Origin: Albimonas pacifica
GTDB taxonomy: Bacteria > Pseudomonadota > Alphaproteobacteria > Rhodobacterales > Rhodobacteraceae
NCBI RefSeq assembly: GCF_900113695.1
Contig: NZ_FOQH01000008.1
Coordinates: 1 to 64,000 of the forward strand
Length of the DNA stretch: 64,000 bases
Direction: 5' to 3'
Shown: piece by piece, positions 47,064 through 56,293 of the stretch
Layout of the letters: each line of letters starts with the position of its first letter
How positions within the stretch are numbered: the stretch's first letter is position 1
The notes under the pieces: generated by a model
Seen by the model: only the letters and a program-made list of their open reading frames with translations
Databases searched by the model: none
Told to the model about the DNA's origin: nothing
Made by a program: the position numbers and the translations under genes

Positions 47064-49037
47064 TCATTCGCCCGACGTGCAGCCGGACGACGCCGCCCCG
47101 CCGTCCCGGGCGGCGCAGGCGCCGTTGGGGTCGGCGGGCACGTCGAGCGTGGGGTTGCGGTCGAAGAAATTCTCCGGCCGAAGCTTGAAGCCGGCGTAGT
47201 CGACCGGCATCACCGGCCAGTCCTCGGTCCGCGGGAAGTGGGTCAGGCCGAAGCTGTGCCAGACCACCAGGTCCTCGCCGTCGAGGCCGCGGTCGCGCGC
47301 GGCGTAGGCGGGCAGGCCCGCGCCCCCGGGGTGCTGGTTGGGCGTGTAGCCCGCCGCCCACATCTCGTCCCGCTCGAACCGCGTCACCCACAGCGCGTGT
47401 TTCGCGAACGTCGCCCGCGCCGCGATCGAGGAGGCGTCGTCGGCCAGCAGCATCGGCTGTCCCTCGGGCTGGAGCAGGTAGGCGGTGGGCTCGCCGAGCT
47501 CGGTGCGCCGCTCGCTCGAGGAGATGCGCCAGACCCGGCCGAGGTCGTTGCGCGCGTCGCGGATCGCGGCCTGCTCGCTCGTCAGGCGGGTGATCCTGCG
47601 GGTGAAGGCGTTGCCGACCGGGTTGCCGGGGCCCATGGGGACGCGGGCGACCTCGATCTCGTCGACCGCGTTGCGGGGTCCGTCGACGGCGAAGTCGAGC
47701 CGCGCCGAGAACAGGTGCTGGTGCACGGGGGCGCCGAGCCGGGGGGCGAGCTCGGTCGACCATTCGTAGTCGCCCTCCGGCCGGCCGGAGGTGAAGACCA
47801 CGCCGGTCGCCTGGCACTCCAGCTCGATGCGCCCGTCGAGGTAGAGGCGCCAGTAGAAGCCGTAGTCGTAGTTGCCCACGGTCACGAAGAAGCTGATCGT
47901 CAGCCGCCGCTGCCGGCGCACGTCGACGCGGCCGGTGAAGACGTCGGTGTGCTTCCACAGGGTCCCGTAGTCCTCCTCGTGGATGCAGATGGCGTTGGGG
48001 ATCGCGACCGGGTTGCACAGGTCGTCGACCACCGTCGCGTCGAGGTAGCGGATCTCGCCCAGGCAGTCGCAGCCCAGCACCAGCGAGTTCGCCAGCCGGC
48101 CGAACTGGTATTCGCCCGCGTCGAAGTAGTTCTGCCACTCGTGCGTCGGCTGGGGCTCGCCGTAGGGGACCACCATCTCCGAGATCGAGGCGCGGCGCAG
48201 GATCGAGCGCGCCTCGCCGCGGTCGCGGAAGGAGAGGTCGTGCAGGGTCAGCCCCTCGCGCCCGTTGAAGCCGATGCGCACCGACCAGTTCTGCCAGTCG
48301 AGGACGTTGTTCTCGACGGTGAAGGAGGGGCCCTCGGGCTGGACGATGCGCAGGGGCCTGAGCCCCTCGCGCGGGGCGATGGCGGGGTCGAGGTAGTCGT
48401 CGTCGCGCTGGGGGACGTGGTCGTAGCCGGTGTCCACGAAGCGCAGGATCGAGCGCGAGACGAGGTCGACGTGGCACACGATCCCCTCGATCGGATGCGC
48501 CCAGGAGGCCCAGGGCCGCGCGGCGTCGGGGGCGAGGAAGCTCAGCACCCGCAGCATCCGCCGGCCGACCTCGTCCGCGTGGCCGAAGTTCCCGGCCGAG
48601 AGCGGGGAGCACAACACCCGGTCGAGGTCGTGGATGCCGCGCCGCGCCAGCGCCGCGACGAAGCGGGGGTCGGCCTTGCAGATCTCGCCGGCGGCGTGGA
48701 AGTCCTCGGTCAGCACCGGGCCCCAGCCGTCGCGGGCGGGGTCGAGGGGGCGGGCGTGGATCACCCGGCCTGCGGGCAGGTCGACCACGACCTCGGTGGC
48801 GCGGCCCTCGGCGACGTCGGTGACCAGCGCGCCGACCTCGCGCGGGACCGGATCGCCGGGGGCGAAGGCGGCCAGCGTCGCGCGCGCGGGCTCGCGCAGC
48901 AGGACGTAGGAATAGCGCAGGCGCTCGCCCCCGAAGCCGGCCGCGGCCAGGATCTCCTTCACGCGCACGATCTCGGCGGGGGCGAGCGGGTCGAGCGGAT
49001 GCAGGACGGGCGAGGGCGCGGGGGCGGCGAAGGTCAT
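47064..49037 (-). CDS. Copper-containing primary amine oxidase
   Basis: The 657-residue protein oxidises primary amines to aldehydes, giving ammonia and hydrogen peroxide, with copper and the self-made cofactor topaquinone. The catalytic base lies in YFDAGEYQFGRLANSLVLGC, and the cofactor tyrosine in VTVGNYDYGFYWRLYLDG (the Asn-Tyr-Asp/Glu signature). Copper ligands are the His-x-His of PVHQHLFSARLD and the distant His in GLTHFPRTEDWPVMPVD. No signal peptide is seen, unlike periplasmic TynA, so the cytoplasmic histamine/phenethylamine oxidase type is more likely. Start chosen at MTFAAPAP with AGGAG 8 nt upstream. Confidence 0.93.
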   Translation of the reverse strand: MTFAAPAPSPVLHPLDPLAPAEIVRVKEILAAAGFGGERLRYSYVLLREPARATLAAFAPGDPVPREVGALVTDVAEGRATEVVVDLPAGRVIHARPLDPARDGWGPVLTEDFHAAGEICKADPRFVAALARRGIHDLDRVLCSPLSAGNFGHADEVGRRMLRVLSFLAPDAARPWASWAHPIEGIVCHVDLVSRSILRFVDTGYDHVPQRDDDYLDPAIAPREGLRPLRIVQPEGPSFTVENNVLDWQNWSVRIGFNGREGLTLHDLSFRDRGEARSILRRASISEMVVPYGEPQPTHEWQNYFDAGEYQFGRLANSLVLGCDCLGEIRYLDATVVDDLCNPVAIPNAICIHEEDYGTLWKHTDVFTGRVDVRRQRRLTISFFVTVGNYDYGFYWRLYLDGRIELECQATGVVFTSGRPEGDYEWSTELAPRLGAPVHQHLFSARLDFAVDGPRNAVDEIEVARVPMGPGNPVGNAFTRRITRLTSEQAAIRDARNDLGRVWRISSSERRTELGEPTAYLLQPEGQPMLLADDASSIAARATFAKHALWVTRFERDEMWAAGYTPNQHPGGAGLPAYAARDRGLDGEDLVVWHSFGLTHFPRTEDWPVMPVDYAGFKLRPENFFDRNPTLDVPADPNGACAARDGGAASSGCTSGE

Positions 49038-49499
49038 CGGGCGGCTCCTGGAACGGCGGTCGCAGGGACTGTGAGGCGCGCGGCGCCCCGCGTCCATGAG
49101 ACCGGACGCGCAGGGAGGGGGGAAGGGCCGCGAGGGGGGGAGGGCCGCCCGCCGGGCGCGCCAGGGACCGTCTGACCGCGCGGATCGGCGTCGCGACGGC
49201 CCCCTCCGGGACCGCGCGGCCGGGCGCGCGGGGCGGGCGGCACGGGGGCCTGCGCCGCCGGCGACCGGACCGGGGCCGAGGCGGCCGGCCGGGCAGGGCG
49301 CCCGGGCCGGCGAGGTCGGGCGCAGGGGGCGGCGGGGCGGCGGAGCCGGGATGGATCATGAGCGGGGCTCATGATCGTGATCGCGCAGACGTCATAGGCC
49401 GCGGTGGCGAAAGCATTTATCCTCCCGCGCGTCGACCGCCGCCGCCCCCCCTTCGCGCGCCCGGTCGCCGCCGCCGACAGCCAAGCAAGGAGCCGAGCC
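49038..49499. other. Intergenic region with operator-like palindrome
   Basis: The region between the divergent amine oxidase and molybdenum hydroxylase genes is GC-rich, except near its right end. ATCATGAG-cgggg-CTCATGAT (49355-49375) is a perfect 8-bp inverted repeat, a likely regulator-binding site. The hydroxylase ribosome-binding site AGGAG follows at about 49489. Confidence 0.5.
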
Positions 49500-49946
49500 A
49501 TGGAGCTGACCGTCAACGGGGAGATCCGCCAGGTCGACGTCGATCCCGACACCCCCCTGCTGTGGGTGATCCGGGAGGAGCTGGGCCTGACCGGCACGAA
49601 ATACGGCTGCGGCATCGCCATGTGCGGCGCCTGCACGGTGATGGTCGACGGGATCGCCACCCGCTCCTGCCAGACGCCGGCGGACGCGGTGGCGGGCGCG
49701 CAGATCACCACCATCGAGGCGGTCGAGCAGGACGAGGTCGGCCGCAGGGTCGTCGAGGCCTGGGTCGCCAACAACGCCCCCCAGTGCGGCTACTGCCAGT
49801 CCGGCCAGGTGATGGCCGCGGTGGCGCTGCTCAAGGAGAACCCGCAGCCGACGGACCAGGACATCGCCGACGCGATGACCAACCTCTGCCGCTGCGGGAC
49901 CTACAACGCCGTCGCCGCCGCCGTGCGCGACGCCTCCAACGCCTGA
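49500..49946 (+). CDS. 2Fe-2S subunit of a molybdenum hydroxylase (isoquinoline oxidoreductase type)
   Basis: The 148-residue protein passes electrons in a xanthine oxidase-family hydroxylase. The plant-type 2Fe-2S site has the cysteines of KYGCGIAMCGACTVMVDG and a later Cys in TRSCQTP. The second cluster is held by QCGYCQSG and NLCRCGTY. Length and layout match the alpha subunit of isoquinoline 1-oxidoreductase or a related aldehyde dehydrogenase. It is followed 8 nt later by the molybdenum subunit gene. Confidence 0.93.
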   Translation: MELTVNGEIRQVDVDPDTPLLWVIREELGLTGTKYGCGIAMCGACTVMVDGIATRSCQTPADAVAGAQITTIEAVEQDEVGRRVVEAWVANNAPQCGYCQSGQVMAAVALLKENPQPTDQDIADAMTNLCRCGTYNAVAAAVRDASNA

Positions 49947-49954
49947 GGCCGGAC

Positions 49955-52192
49955 ATGACGCTCTTCGACCGCAAGGCCCCGTTCCGGGCCGTCGCCGCCG
50001 AGCTGCCCGCCGACGGCGCGCCGCTCAACGTCTCCCGCCGCGTGTTCCTGGGCGGCGCGGGGGCCCTTACGCTGGCCGTCGCGCTGCCGCTGCGCCGCGC
50101 CCGCGGCCAGGCCGCCGACGCGCCCCCGCCCCCCGCCGTCCCCGCCTTCCTGGAGCTGCGCGAGGACGGAACCGCCCTCCTGCGCAGCCCCTTCGTCGAG
50201 GGCGGGCAGGGCATCTTCACCGCCATGGCCCAGATCGTGGGCGAGGAGCTGGACCTCGCCCCCGACCGGTTCGAGGTGGTCAACGCCCCCGCCGGCGAGG
50301 ACTACCTGGTGATGAACGGGATGCGCCTGACCGGCGGCTCGATGTCGGTGCGCTTCGGCTACGACGCGATGCGCCGGCTGGGCGCCTCGGCCCGCGCCAT
50401 GGTGCTGGCCGCCGCCGCGCAGGAGCTGGGGGTGGACGCCTCCGAGCTGACCACCGAGCCCGGGCGCGTGGTCCACGCCGCCTCCGGCCGCTCGCTGGGC
50501 TACGGCGAGCTGGCGCAGGCGGCCGCGGCCCAGCCCGTGCCCGCGCAGGTGACGCTGAAGGATCCCGCGAGCTTCCGCTGGATCCGCCAGCCCGTCGACC
50601 GCATCGACGTGCGCGACAAGTCCACGGGCCGTGCGCAATACGCCATCGACCTCGCGGTCGAGGACATGCTGCTGGCCGCCGTCGTCCACGCGCCCCGGCG
50701 GGGCCTCGCGCCGGGCGAGATCGCCAACCGCGCCGAGATCGAGGGGATGCGCGGCGTCCACTCGGTCCAGCTGCTGCCGGGCGCCGTCGCCGTGCTCGCG
50801 GACCGCTGGTGGCGGGCGCGCAAGGCGGTGGAGGCGCTGGAGATCGCCTGGGTCGAGGGGACGTCCGAGACGCCGATGCCCGCCGACTTCTCCTCGGCCG
50901 GGTGGAAGGCGCAGATGCTCGCGCTCGATGGCGAGATCGCCGATGCGGAGGTCGAGGGCGACGCGCCCGGAACCCTCGCCGCGGCCGAGACGGTGATCGA
51001 GGCGACCTACGACGCGCCGTTCCTCGCCCATGGCCAGCTCGAGCCGCCCTCGGCCATCGCGCGGTTCAACGAAGACGGCACGCTGGAGGTCTGGACCTCC
51101 AACCAGGCGCCCGAGATGTTCCAGGGCGTCGCCGCCGGGCTGGCGGGGCTGGAGCCGGGCCAGGTCTCGATCCACTCGCCGATCCTGGGCGGGTTCTTCG
51201 GGCGCCACTTCGTCTATGGCGACGCCAACGTGATGCCCGAGGCGATCGCGCTGGCCCGGGCCGCGGGCCGGCCGGTGAAGGTGCTGTGGACGCGCGAGGA
51301 GGAGTTCCTGCGCGACGCCCTGCGCCCGCTGGGGGTGGCGACGCTGCGCGCCGCGCTCGACGCGCAGGGCCTGCCCGTGGCGCTGGAGGCGGTGGCGAGG
51401 GGCGAGGGGCCGACGGGCCGCTGGTTCGGCGCGCCCCCGGGCAAGGACGACTCGGCGGTCGAGGGGCTGGCGGGCAAGGTCTACGCCATTCCCAACCGCC
51501 GCGTCGGGCAGCGCTATGCGAAGAACCCCGCGATGCTGGGCTACTGGCGCTCGGTCGGGCATTCGATGCACGACTTCTTCTACGAGGGGTTCCTCGACGA
51601 GCTCGCCGAGGCGGGCGGCCGGGACCCGTTCGAGCTGCGCCGCACGCTGCTCGCCGAACAACCGCGGCATCTGGCGCTGCTCGAGGCGGTGGGCGAGCTC
51701 TCTGGCGGCTGGAAGCGCGGGCCCTTCGAGGCGGAGGACGGAAGCCGCCGGGCGCGGGGCGTGGCCATGGCCTCGCCCTTCGGCTCGGAGGTGGCGACCA
51801 TCGCCGAGGTCTCGATCGAGTCGGGCGAGGTGCGGGTCCATGACGTCTGGGTGGCCATCGACCCGGGCGAGATCGTGAACCCCGCGATCATCGAGGCGCA
51901 GGTGCAGTCGGCCGTCGCCCTCGGGCTGAGCCAGGCGCTGTTCGAGGAGGTGGTCTATGAGGACGGCGCCCCCCAGGCGCGCAACTACGACCTCTACCGG
52001 ATCCTGTCGCGCTACGAGATGCCCCGGGTCCACACCCGCATCGTGCGCTCCGGCGCCCCGATGGGCGGCATCGGCGAGCCGGGCCTGCCGGGGGTGCCGC
52101 CGGCGGTGGTCAACGCGGTCGCGGCGCTCACCGGCCAGCGGATCCGCAGCCTGCCGCTGTCGAACCACGACCTGAGCGCCCAGTCGGGCTGA
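49955..52192 (+). CDS. Molybdenum subunit of an isoquinoline oxidoreductase-like hydroxylase, Tat-exported
   Basis: The 745-residue protein carries a twin-arginine signal (NVSRRVFLGG with R28-R29, then GALTLAVALPL), so it and its small partner probably act in the periplasm. The rest follows the IorB-like large subunit of the xanthine oxidase family: LRSPFVEGGQGIFTAMAQIV, LTGGSMSVRFGYDAMRR, APFLAHGQLEPPSAIARFN, and near the end APMGGIGEPGLPGVPPAVVN with the catalytic glutamate. No FAD subunit gene is present, which fits this type, where electrons go to cytochromes. Substrate is unknown: an N-heterocycle or aldehyde. Confidence 0.9.
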   Translation: MTLFDRKAPFRAVAAELPADGAPLNVSRRVFLGGAGALTLAVALPLRRARGQAADAPPPPAVPAFLELREDGTALLRSPFVEGGQGIFTAMAQIVGEELDLAPDRFEVVNAPAGEDYLVMNGMRLTGGSMSVRFGYDAMRRLGASARAMVLAAAAQELGVDASELTTEPGRVVHAASGRSLGYGELAQAAAAQPVPAQVTLKDPASFRWIRQPVDRIDVRDKSTGRAQYAIDLAVEDMLLAAVVHAPRRGLAPGEIANRAEIEGMRGVHSVQLLPGAVAVLADRWWRARKAVEALEIAWVEGTSETPMPADFSSAGWKAQMLALDGEIADAEVEGDAPGTLAAAETVIEATYDAPFLAHGQLEPPSAIARFNEDGTLEVWTSNQAPEMFQGVAAGLAGLEPGQVSIHSPILGGFFGRHFVYGDANVMPEAIALARAAGRPVKVLWTREEEFLRDALRPLGVATLRAALDAQGLPVALEAVARGEGPTGRWFGAPPGKDDSAVEGLAGKVYAIPNRRVGQRYAKNPAMLGYWRSVGHSMHDFFYEGFLDELAEAGGRDPFELRRTLLAEQPRHLALLEAVGELSGGWKRGPFEAEDGSRRARGVAMASPFGSEVATIAEVSIESGEVRVHDVWVAIDPGEIVNPAIIEAQVQSAVALGLSQALFEEVVYEDGAPQARNYDLYRILSRYEMPRVHTRIVRSGAPMGGIGEPGLPGVPPAVVNAVAALTGQRIRSLPLSNHDLSAQSG

Positions 52193-52209
52193 GGCCGGGC
52201 GACGAGACC

Positions 52210-52273
52210 GGGGCCCACGCGCGGGCCCCGGACCCTGAATGAGCCAAGGGGCGCCCGTCGCGACGGGCGCCCC
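52210..52273 (+). terminator. Double hairpin after the hydroxylase operon
   Basis: Two perfect hairpins follow the stop codon: GGGGCCC-acgcgc-GGGCCCC (52210-52229) and a 26-nt perfect palindrome with arms GGGGCGCCCGTCG (52248-52273). Neither has a T-run. They are the only structures in the 401-nt gap up to the cyclase gene, apart from a TATATG at about 52540 that could be a -10 element. Confidence 0.55.
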
Positions 52274-52593
52274 GCTGCATCCCGGGGGGCGAGCCCGGTC
52301 CGGCGGCGGCGCCGGCTACGGGGGCGGGGGCGCCGGCCCGGGTGCGCGTCGCGATCCCGGGGAGGGCTTCGGGAGAGTCCGCGCCGGAGGTTCGGGGGGT
52401 CGGGGCAGGTTCGGGCGCAGGCCTGGGAGCCGGGCCCCGGGGCAGGGGCCTCGCGCCGCGCTCCGCCCGGCTCGCACCGGTTTCAACGGCCGTGACGCCG
52501 GCCGGTCCGGACCGGCCGCGGAACCCGGGCGGCCGGGCCCTATATGCTGGAGGGCCGCCGCCCGAGCCGGGCGCGCCCGAGGAGGGAGCGCAG

Positions 52594-54105
52594 ATGACCC
52601 CCGTCGAGATCCCTCGCCTCGCCCCGCCCGAACCGGCGCCGCCCGGGCCGGTCCCGCTCGCGAGGGTCCCGCCCGGGCCGGTCGAGCCCGGGACGATCCC
52701 CGCCACGCGCGGCGCGCTCGCGCGGCGCCTCGCGCCGCTGGGCGAGGCGCTGCGGGGTCTCGCGCGGTCCGAGGCCGCCCCCGCCGGACCCGTCGCCGCC
52801 CGGGCGCTGGCGCGCGAGGAGGTGGCGGGGCTGGGCTACATGCTCGCGGCCCGGCTGGCGGCGCTGGGGGTGATGGCGGCCTGGGTGCTGACCACCCTGC
52901 CGATCGAACGCTCGGGCCTCTATTTCGCGGTGATCGCGGCCTTCGCGGCGCTCGGCTTTCCGCCCTGGCTGCTGGCCCGCCGGGCGGGCGCGGTCGGCGT
53001 CGCCGCCGCGCCCTTCCTGATGCTGGACGCGGGGCTGCTGGCCTATGTGCTGATCTTCCCCGACTCGTATGCGACCGAGGGCTGGACGCCGCAGCTCAAC
53101 CTGCGCCTGCCCTCGGTGCTCTACGTCGCGGTGTTCCTGGTCAGCGTCTCGCTCGCCCATTCGCCGCGGCTGGTGCTGCTGACCGGGCTCGCGGCCATCG
53201 GGGCCTGGACGGCGGGGGTGCTGCGGGTGGCGGAGATGCCGGGCTCGGTCGTCACCACCTCGGTCTCGGCGCTGCAGAGCGGCGCGAGCCCCGCCCAGAT
53301 GGTGGCCGACTTCCTGGCCCCCGGGGCGGTGAGCCTGACCGCGCTCTACAACCAGGTGATGGCGCTCGGCCTGCTGACCCTGATCCTGGCGCTGAGCGTC
53401 TGGCGCTCGCGCCGGCTGGTGCGCCGCTCGGTCGGGGCGGAGACCCAGCGCCTGGCGCTGGCGCGCTACTTCTCGCCGGAGCTGATCGGGGAGCTGGAGA
53501 AGGACCCCGGCGCGCTCGACCGCCCCGCGCGGGGGCCGGCGGCGGTGCTCTTCGCCGACATGGTGGGCTTCACCACGATCTGCGAGCGCATGGCGCCCGA
53601 GGCGCTGGTGGCCTTCCTGGGCGAGTTCCACGCCCGCCTCGCCCGCGCCGCCTTCGAGCATGACGGCACGGTCGACAAGTATCTGGGCGACGCGATCATG
53701 GTGCATTTCGGCACGCCGCGCGCCCGGCCCGACGACGCGGCCCGGGCGCTGGCCTGCGCGGGGGCGATGCTGCGCGAGATCGACCGCTGGAACGCGGCGC
53801 GCGCCGCCCGCGGCGAGGCGCCGGTCGAGATCGGGGTCGGCCTCCACCACGGCGAGGTGCTGGCCGGCAACATCGGCGACGCCCGGCGGGTGGAATACAC
53901 GGTCCTGGGCGACGTGGTGAACGTGGCGAGCCGGCTGGAGAGGCTGTGCCGCGATCTCGACGCCCGCCTCGTGGTCAGCGACGCCTGCGTCGAGGCCGCC
54001 CGCGCCGCCGGCGCCGAGCCGCAGGCCCTGGTCCCGGGCCTGGTCCCCGAAGCCTCCCGCCAGGTGCGCGGCCGCTCGGAGCCGGTCGCGATCTGGCGGG
54101 CCTGA
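52594..54105 (+). CDS. Class III adenylate/guanylate cyclase, membrane-bound
   Basis: The 503-residue protein has a Pro-rich cytoplasmic start, about six transmembrane helices (residues 85-275) and a C-terminal class III cyclase domain. The metal-binding aspartates are D322 ([12 protein letters not shown]) and D366 ([16 protein letters not shown]), and [15 protein letters not shown] holds the usual Asn-Arg pair. Output would be cAMP (or cGMP). Alphaproteobacteria often carry many such cyclases with membrane sensor parts. The start has GGAGGGAG upstream. It seems to be a single-gene unit. Confidence 0.92.
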   Translation: MTPVEIPRLAPPEPAPPGPVPLARVPPGPVEPGTIPATRGALARRLAPLGEALRGLARSEAAPAGPVAARALAREEVAGLGYMLAARLAALGVMAAWVLTTLPIERSGLYFAVIAAFAALGFPPWLLARRAGAVGVAAAPFLMLDAGLLAYVLIFPDSYATEGWTPQLNLRLPSVLYVAVFLVSVSLAHSPRLVLLTGLAAIGAWTAGVLRVAEMPGSVVTTSVSALQSGASPAQMVADFLAPGAVSLTALYNQVMALGLLTLILALSVWRSRRLVRRSVGAETQRLALARYFSPELIGELEKDPGALDRPARGPAAVLFADMVGFTTICERMAPEALVAFLGEFHARLARAAFEHDGTVDKYLGDAIMVHFGTPRARPDDAARALACAGAMLREIDRWNAARAARGEAPVEIGVGLHHGEVLAGNIGDARRVEYTVLGDVVNVASRLERLCRDLDARLVVSDACVEAARAAGAEPQALVPGLVPEASRQVRGRSEPVAIWRA

Positions 54106-54368
54106 GGGCGCTGCGGGCGCGCCCTGCGGGATCGCGAGGACCCCGCGCCGGGGTTCGGGCCGGGCGCAGGCGCCCCGGCCGCGACCGGGCGATGGACAAC
54201 GGCCCCTCGGGAGAGGAGGCTGCGGGCCAGGCGCGCGCCGCCGCCCCTGCGGGCGGGCCGGAGCGTCTTGCGCCCGCGCCTGCGCCGGGGGCGCGGCCGT
54301 CCGGACAGGCGGCGCCCCCGGAGTCGTCACGCATCCGCGCCCCTGCCGGCGCGGGAAAGGAGAGCCTC

Positions 54369-54764
54369 ATGAAGATCACCCGCGCCGGGACCGCCCCCTC
54401 GGGCGTCGGTCCCTCCGACTGGTTCACCGGGACCGTGCGCATCGACCCGATGTTCGCCGCCGAGGCGCCCGGGCGCGTCGCCGGGGCCCATGTCACCTTC
54501 GAGCCCGGCGCCCGCACCGCCTGGCACACCCATCCCGCCGGCCAGACCCTGATCGTCACCTTCGGCAAGGGCCGCGTGCAGCGCGAGGGCGGCCCGGTCG
54601 AGGAGATCCGCCCCGGCGACGTCGTCTGGTTCCCCGCCGGCGAGAAGCACTGGCACGGCGCCTCCCCCGACACGGCCATGTCCCACATCGCCATCCAGGA
54701 GGCGATCGACGGCTCCGCCGTCGCCTGGCTGGAGAAGGTCGAGGACGCGGACTACCTGGGCTGA
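54369..54764 (+). CDS. Cupin-domain protein, mandelonitrile-lyase-like
   Basis: The 131-residue single-domain cupin has both motifs: [17 protein letters not shown] (His-x-His and Gln/Glu metal ligands) and [17 protein letters not shown] (second His). The pattern '[10 protein letters not shown]...WHGASP' is typical of small bacterial manganese cupins named after (R)-mandelonitrile lyase, most of which have unknown natural reactions. AAAGGAG precedes the start. The 263-nt gap upstream shows nothing distinct. Confidence 0.85.
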   Translation: MKITRAGTAPSGVGPSDWFTGTVRIDPMFAAEAPGRVAGAHVTFEPGARTAWHTHPAGQTLIVTFGKGRVQREGGPVEEIRPGDVVWFPAGEKHWHGASPDTAMSHIAIQEAIDGSAVAWLEKVEDADYLG

Positions 54765-55180
54765 GAGCCGGCCTCCCGGCCCCGGAGCGGTCCCGCTGCG
54801 GGGGCCGCGCGTCCTCGGCACGCCGGGCTCCCGCCGCGACCTCGGCCCCGATCCCGGCCCTGATCCCGGCCCGATCCCCCGCCCCGTGCGGCGATCTCGC
54901 GCCGGGTCCGGGCGCGGCCGCGCCCGGCGGCGTCGGGCGCCGGCGCCGCGCCGGACCGGGCCTTCGCGCGGGCGACCGCAGGGGGCGAGCGGGGCGCCGT
55001 TGCATCGCCTCCCAGGTTTCCATTCCCCAGCGTCGTCTTCCGTCTTGCGGAACACCGGCCGGTCTGTGGAAGAAACACGGGTCGACCGGAGGCGGTCGCC
55101 CTATGCTTGTTGCAGAGCAGCAAGGCGCCAGGCGGGCGGCAAGCCCGCGGCCTCCCGCAGATCGGAACGAGGATTCCCCG
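54765..55180. other. Intergenic region without recognised feature
   Basis: This 416-nt gap before the L,D-transpeptidase gene is low-complexity and GC-rich in its first 250 nt and more mixed after. A TATGCT at 55102 may be a -10 element for the downstream gene, but no convincing -35 is present. No gene or repeat is supported. Confidence 0.4.
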
Positions 55181-56080
55181 ATGGTCTCCGCTCGCTCGAG
55201 CTCTCCTGCGCCGCACGCCGCCCGCGGCCCCGCCCTCGCCGCCCGGGGCCGCTCTGCGGGCCTGCTGGCGCTGATCGCTGGCCTCGCGCTCGCCGGATGC
55301 GCCCAGACGCAGGGGCCGGCGGGCGAGACCGCCTCGGCCCCCGCCGCGCCGGCCGCGCTCTCGGCGCCCGCCGACCCGGCCCTCGCCGATCCCGCCGCCG
55401 TCGATCCCGCGGCCGCGGCGCTCGCCTCCGCCCCGATCCCCGAGAGCTACCAGGACCTGCTGGACCGCCACGGCGTGCCCTTCCAGGTGCCCGCGCAGGG
55501 CAAGGCGATCCTGGTCAACGTGCCCTCCTACGAGCTGATCGCCTTCGAGGACGGGGAGCCGGTGATCCGAAGCCGGGTGATCGTGGGCCGCGACGTCGCC
55601 GGCGACCGCACGCCGGAGATGACGACCGAGACCTCGGTGGTCCGCTTCCGCCCCACCTGGCGGCCGACGCCGCTGATGATCAGCCGCGGCGACTACGAGG
55701 ACAAGATCTGGCCCCCGGGCCGCAACAATCCGCTGGGTCTGCTGGCGATCCGGCTGGAGCCGGGGATGCTGATCTACCTGCACGGCACCAACCGCCCCGA
55801 GCTGTTCGAAAAGGAGGCCCGCGCCCTCTCCGGCGGCTGCGTGCGCGTCGAGCGCTGGGACGAGGTCGCGGCCTGGGTGCTGGACGTGGATGTGGACGAG
55901 GTGCACCGCCTGGCCAACGGCCCGGACACTTTCGACATGCAGACCGCAGGCGTGCCGGTGATGATGCGCTATTTCACCGAATTCCCGGACCCGCAGGGCC
56001 AGCTCCAGGCCTACAACGACGTCTACGGGCAGGGCGGCTCGGCCTATGCCGTGGCGGCGCAGGTGGCGGCGCTGGACTGA
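55181..56080 (+). CDS. L,D-transpeptidase (YkuD family) lipoprotein
   Basis: The 299-residue protein has a lipoprotein signal (LLALIAGLALAGC, Cys40), an Ala/Pro-rich linker, and a YkuD catalytic domain with H201 (YLHGTNRPELF) and the catalytic C220 in ALSGGCVRVERW. Such enzymes form 3-3 cross-links in peptidoglycan or attach proteins to it, working in the periplasm. The ATG at 55181 was preferred over an earlier in-frame start because the signal peptide then has a usual length. Confidence 0.9.
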   Translation: MVSARSSSPAPHAARGPALAARGRSAGLLALIAGLALAGCAQTQGPAGETASAPAAPAALSAPADPALADPAAVDPAAAALASAPIPESYQDLLDRHGVPFQVPAQGKAILVNVPSYELIAFEDGEPVIRSRVIVGRDVAGDRTPEMTTETSVVRFRPTWRPTPLMISRGDYEDKIWPPGRNNPLGLLAIRLEPGMLIYLHGTNRPELFEKEARALSGGCVRVERWDEVAAWVLDVDVDEVHRLANGPDTFDMQTAGVPVMMRYFTEFPDPQGQLQAYNDVYGQGGSAYAVAAQVAALD

Positions 56081-56293
56081 GCGCCGGCGCGGGGCGCAGG
56101 CCGCCCCGCCCGATCCCGTCCCCGGCCGCCTGACGGCCGGGGGCGCGCGCCGCAGGCGCGGTTCGGGCGCCCGGCGCCCCCCGTTTCCCCCCTCCGATCT
56201 TCGTCGCGTTTACGAACCCTTTGCCTTGTTGCGCGAAGGATCGCCCACGCACCCGGCGCGCGCCTCCGCGCGCCCGGCTGGACGGAGGGCGGG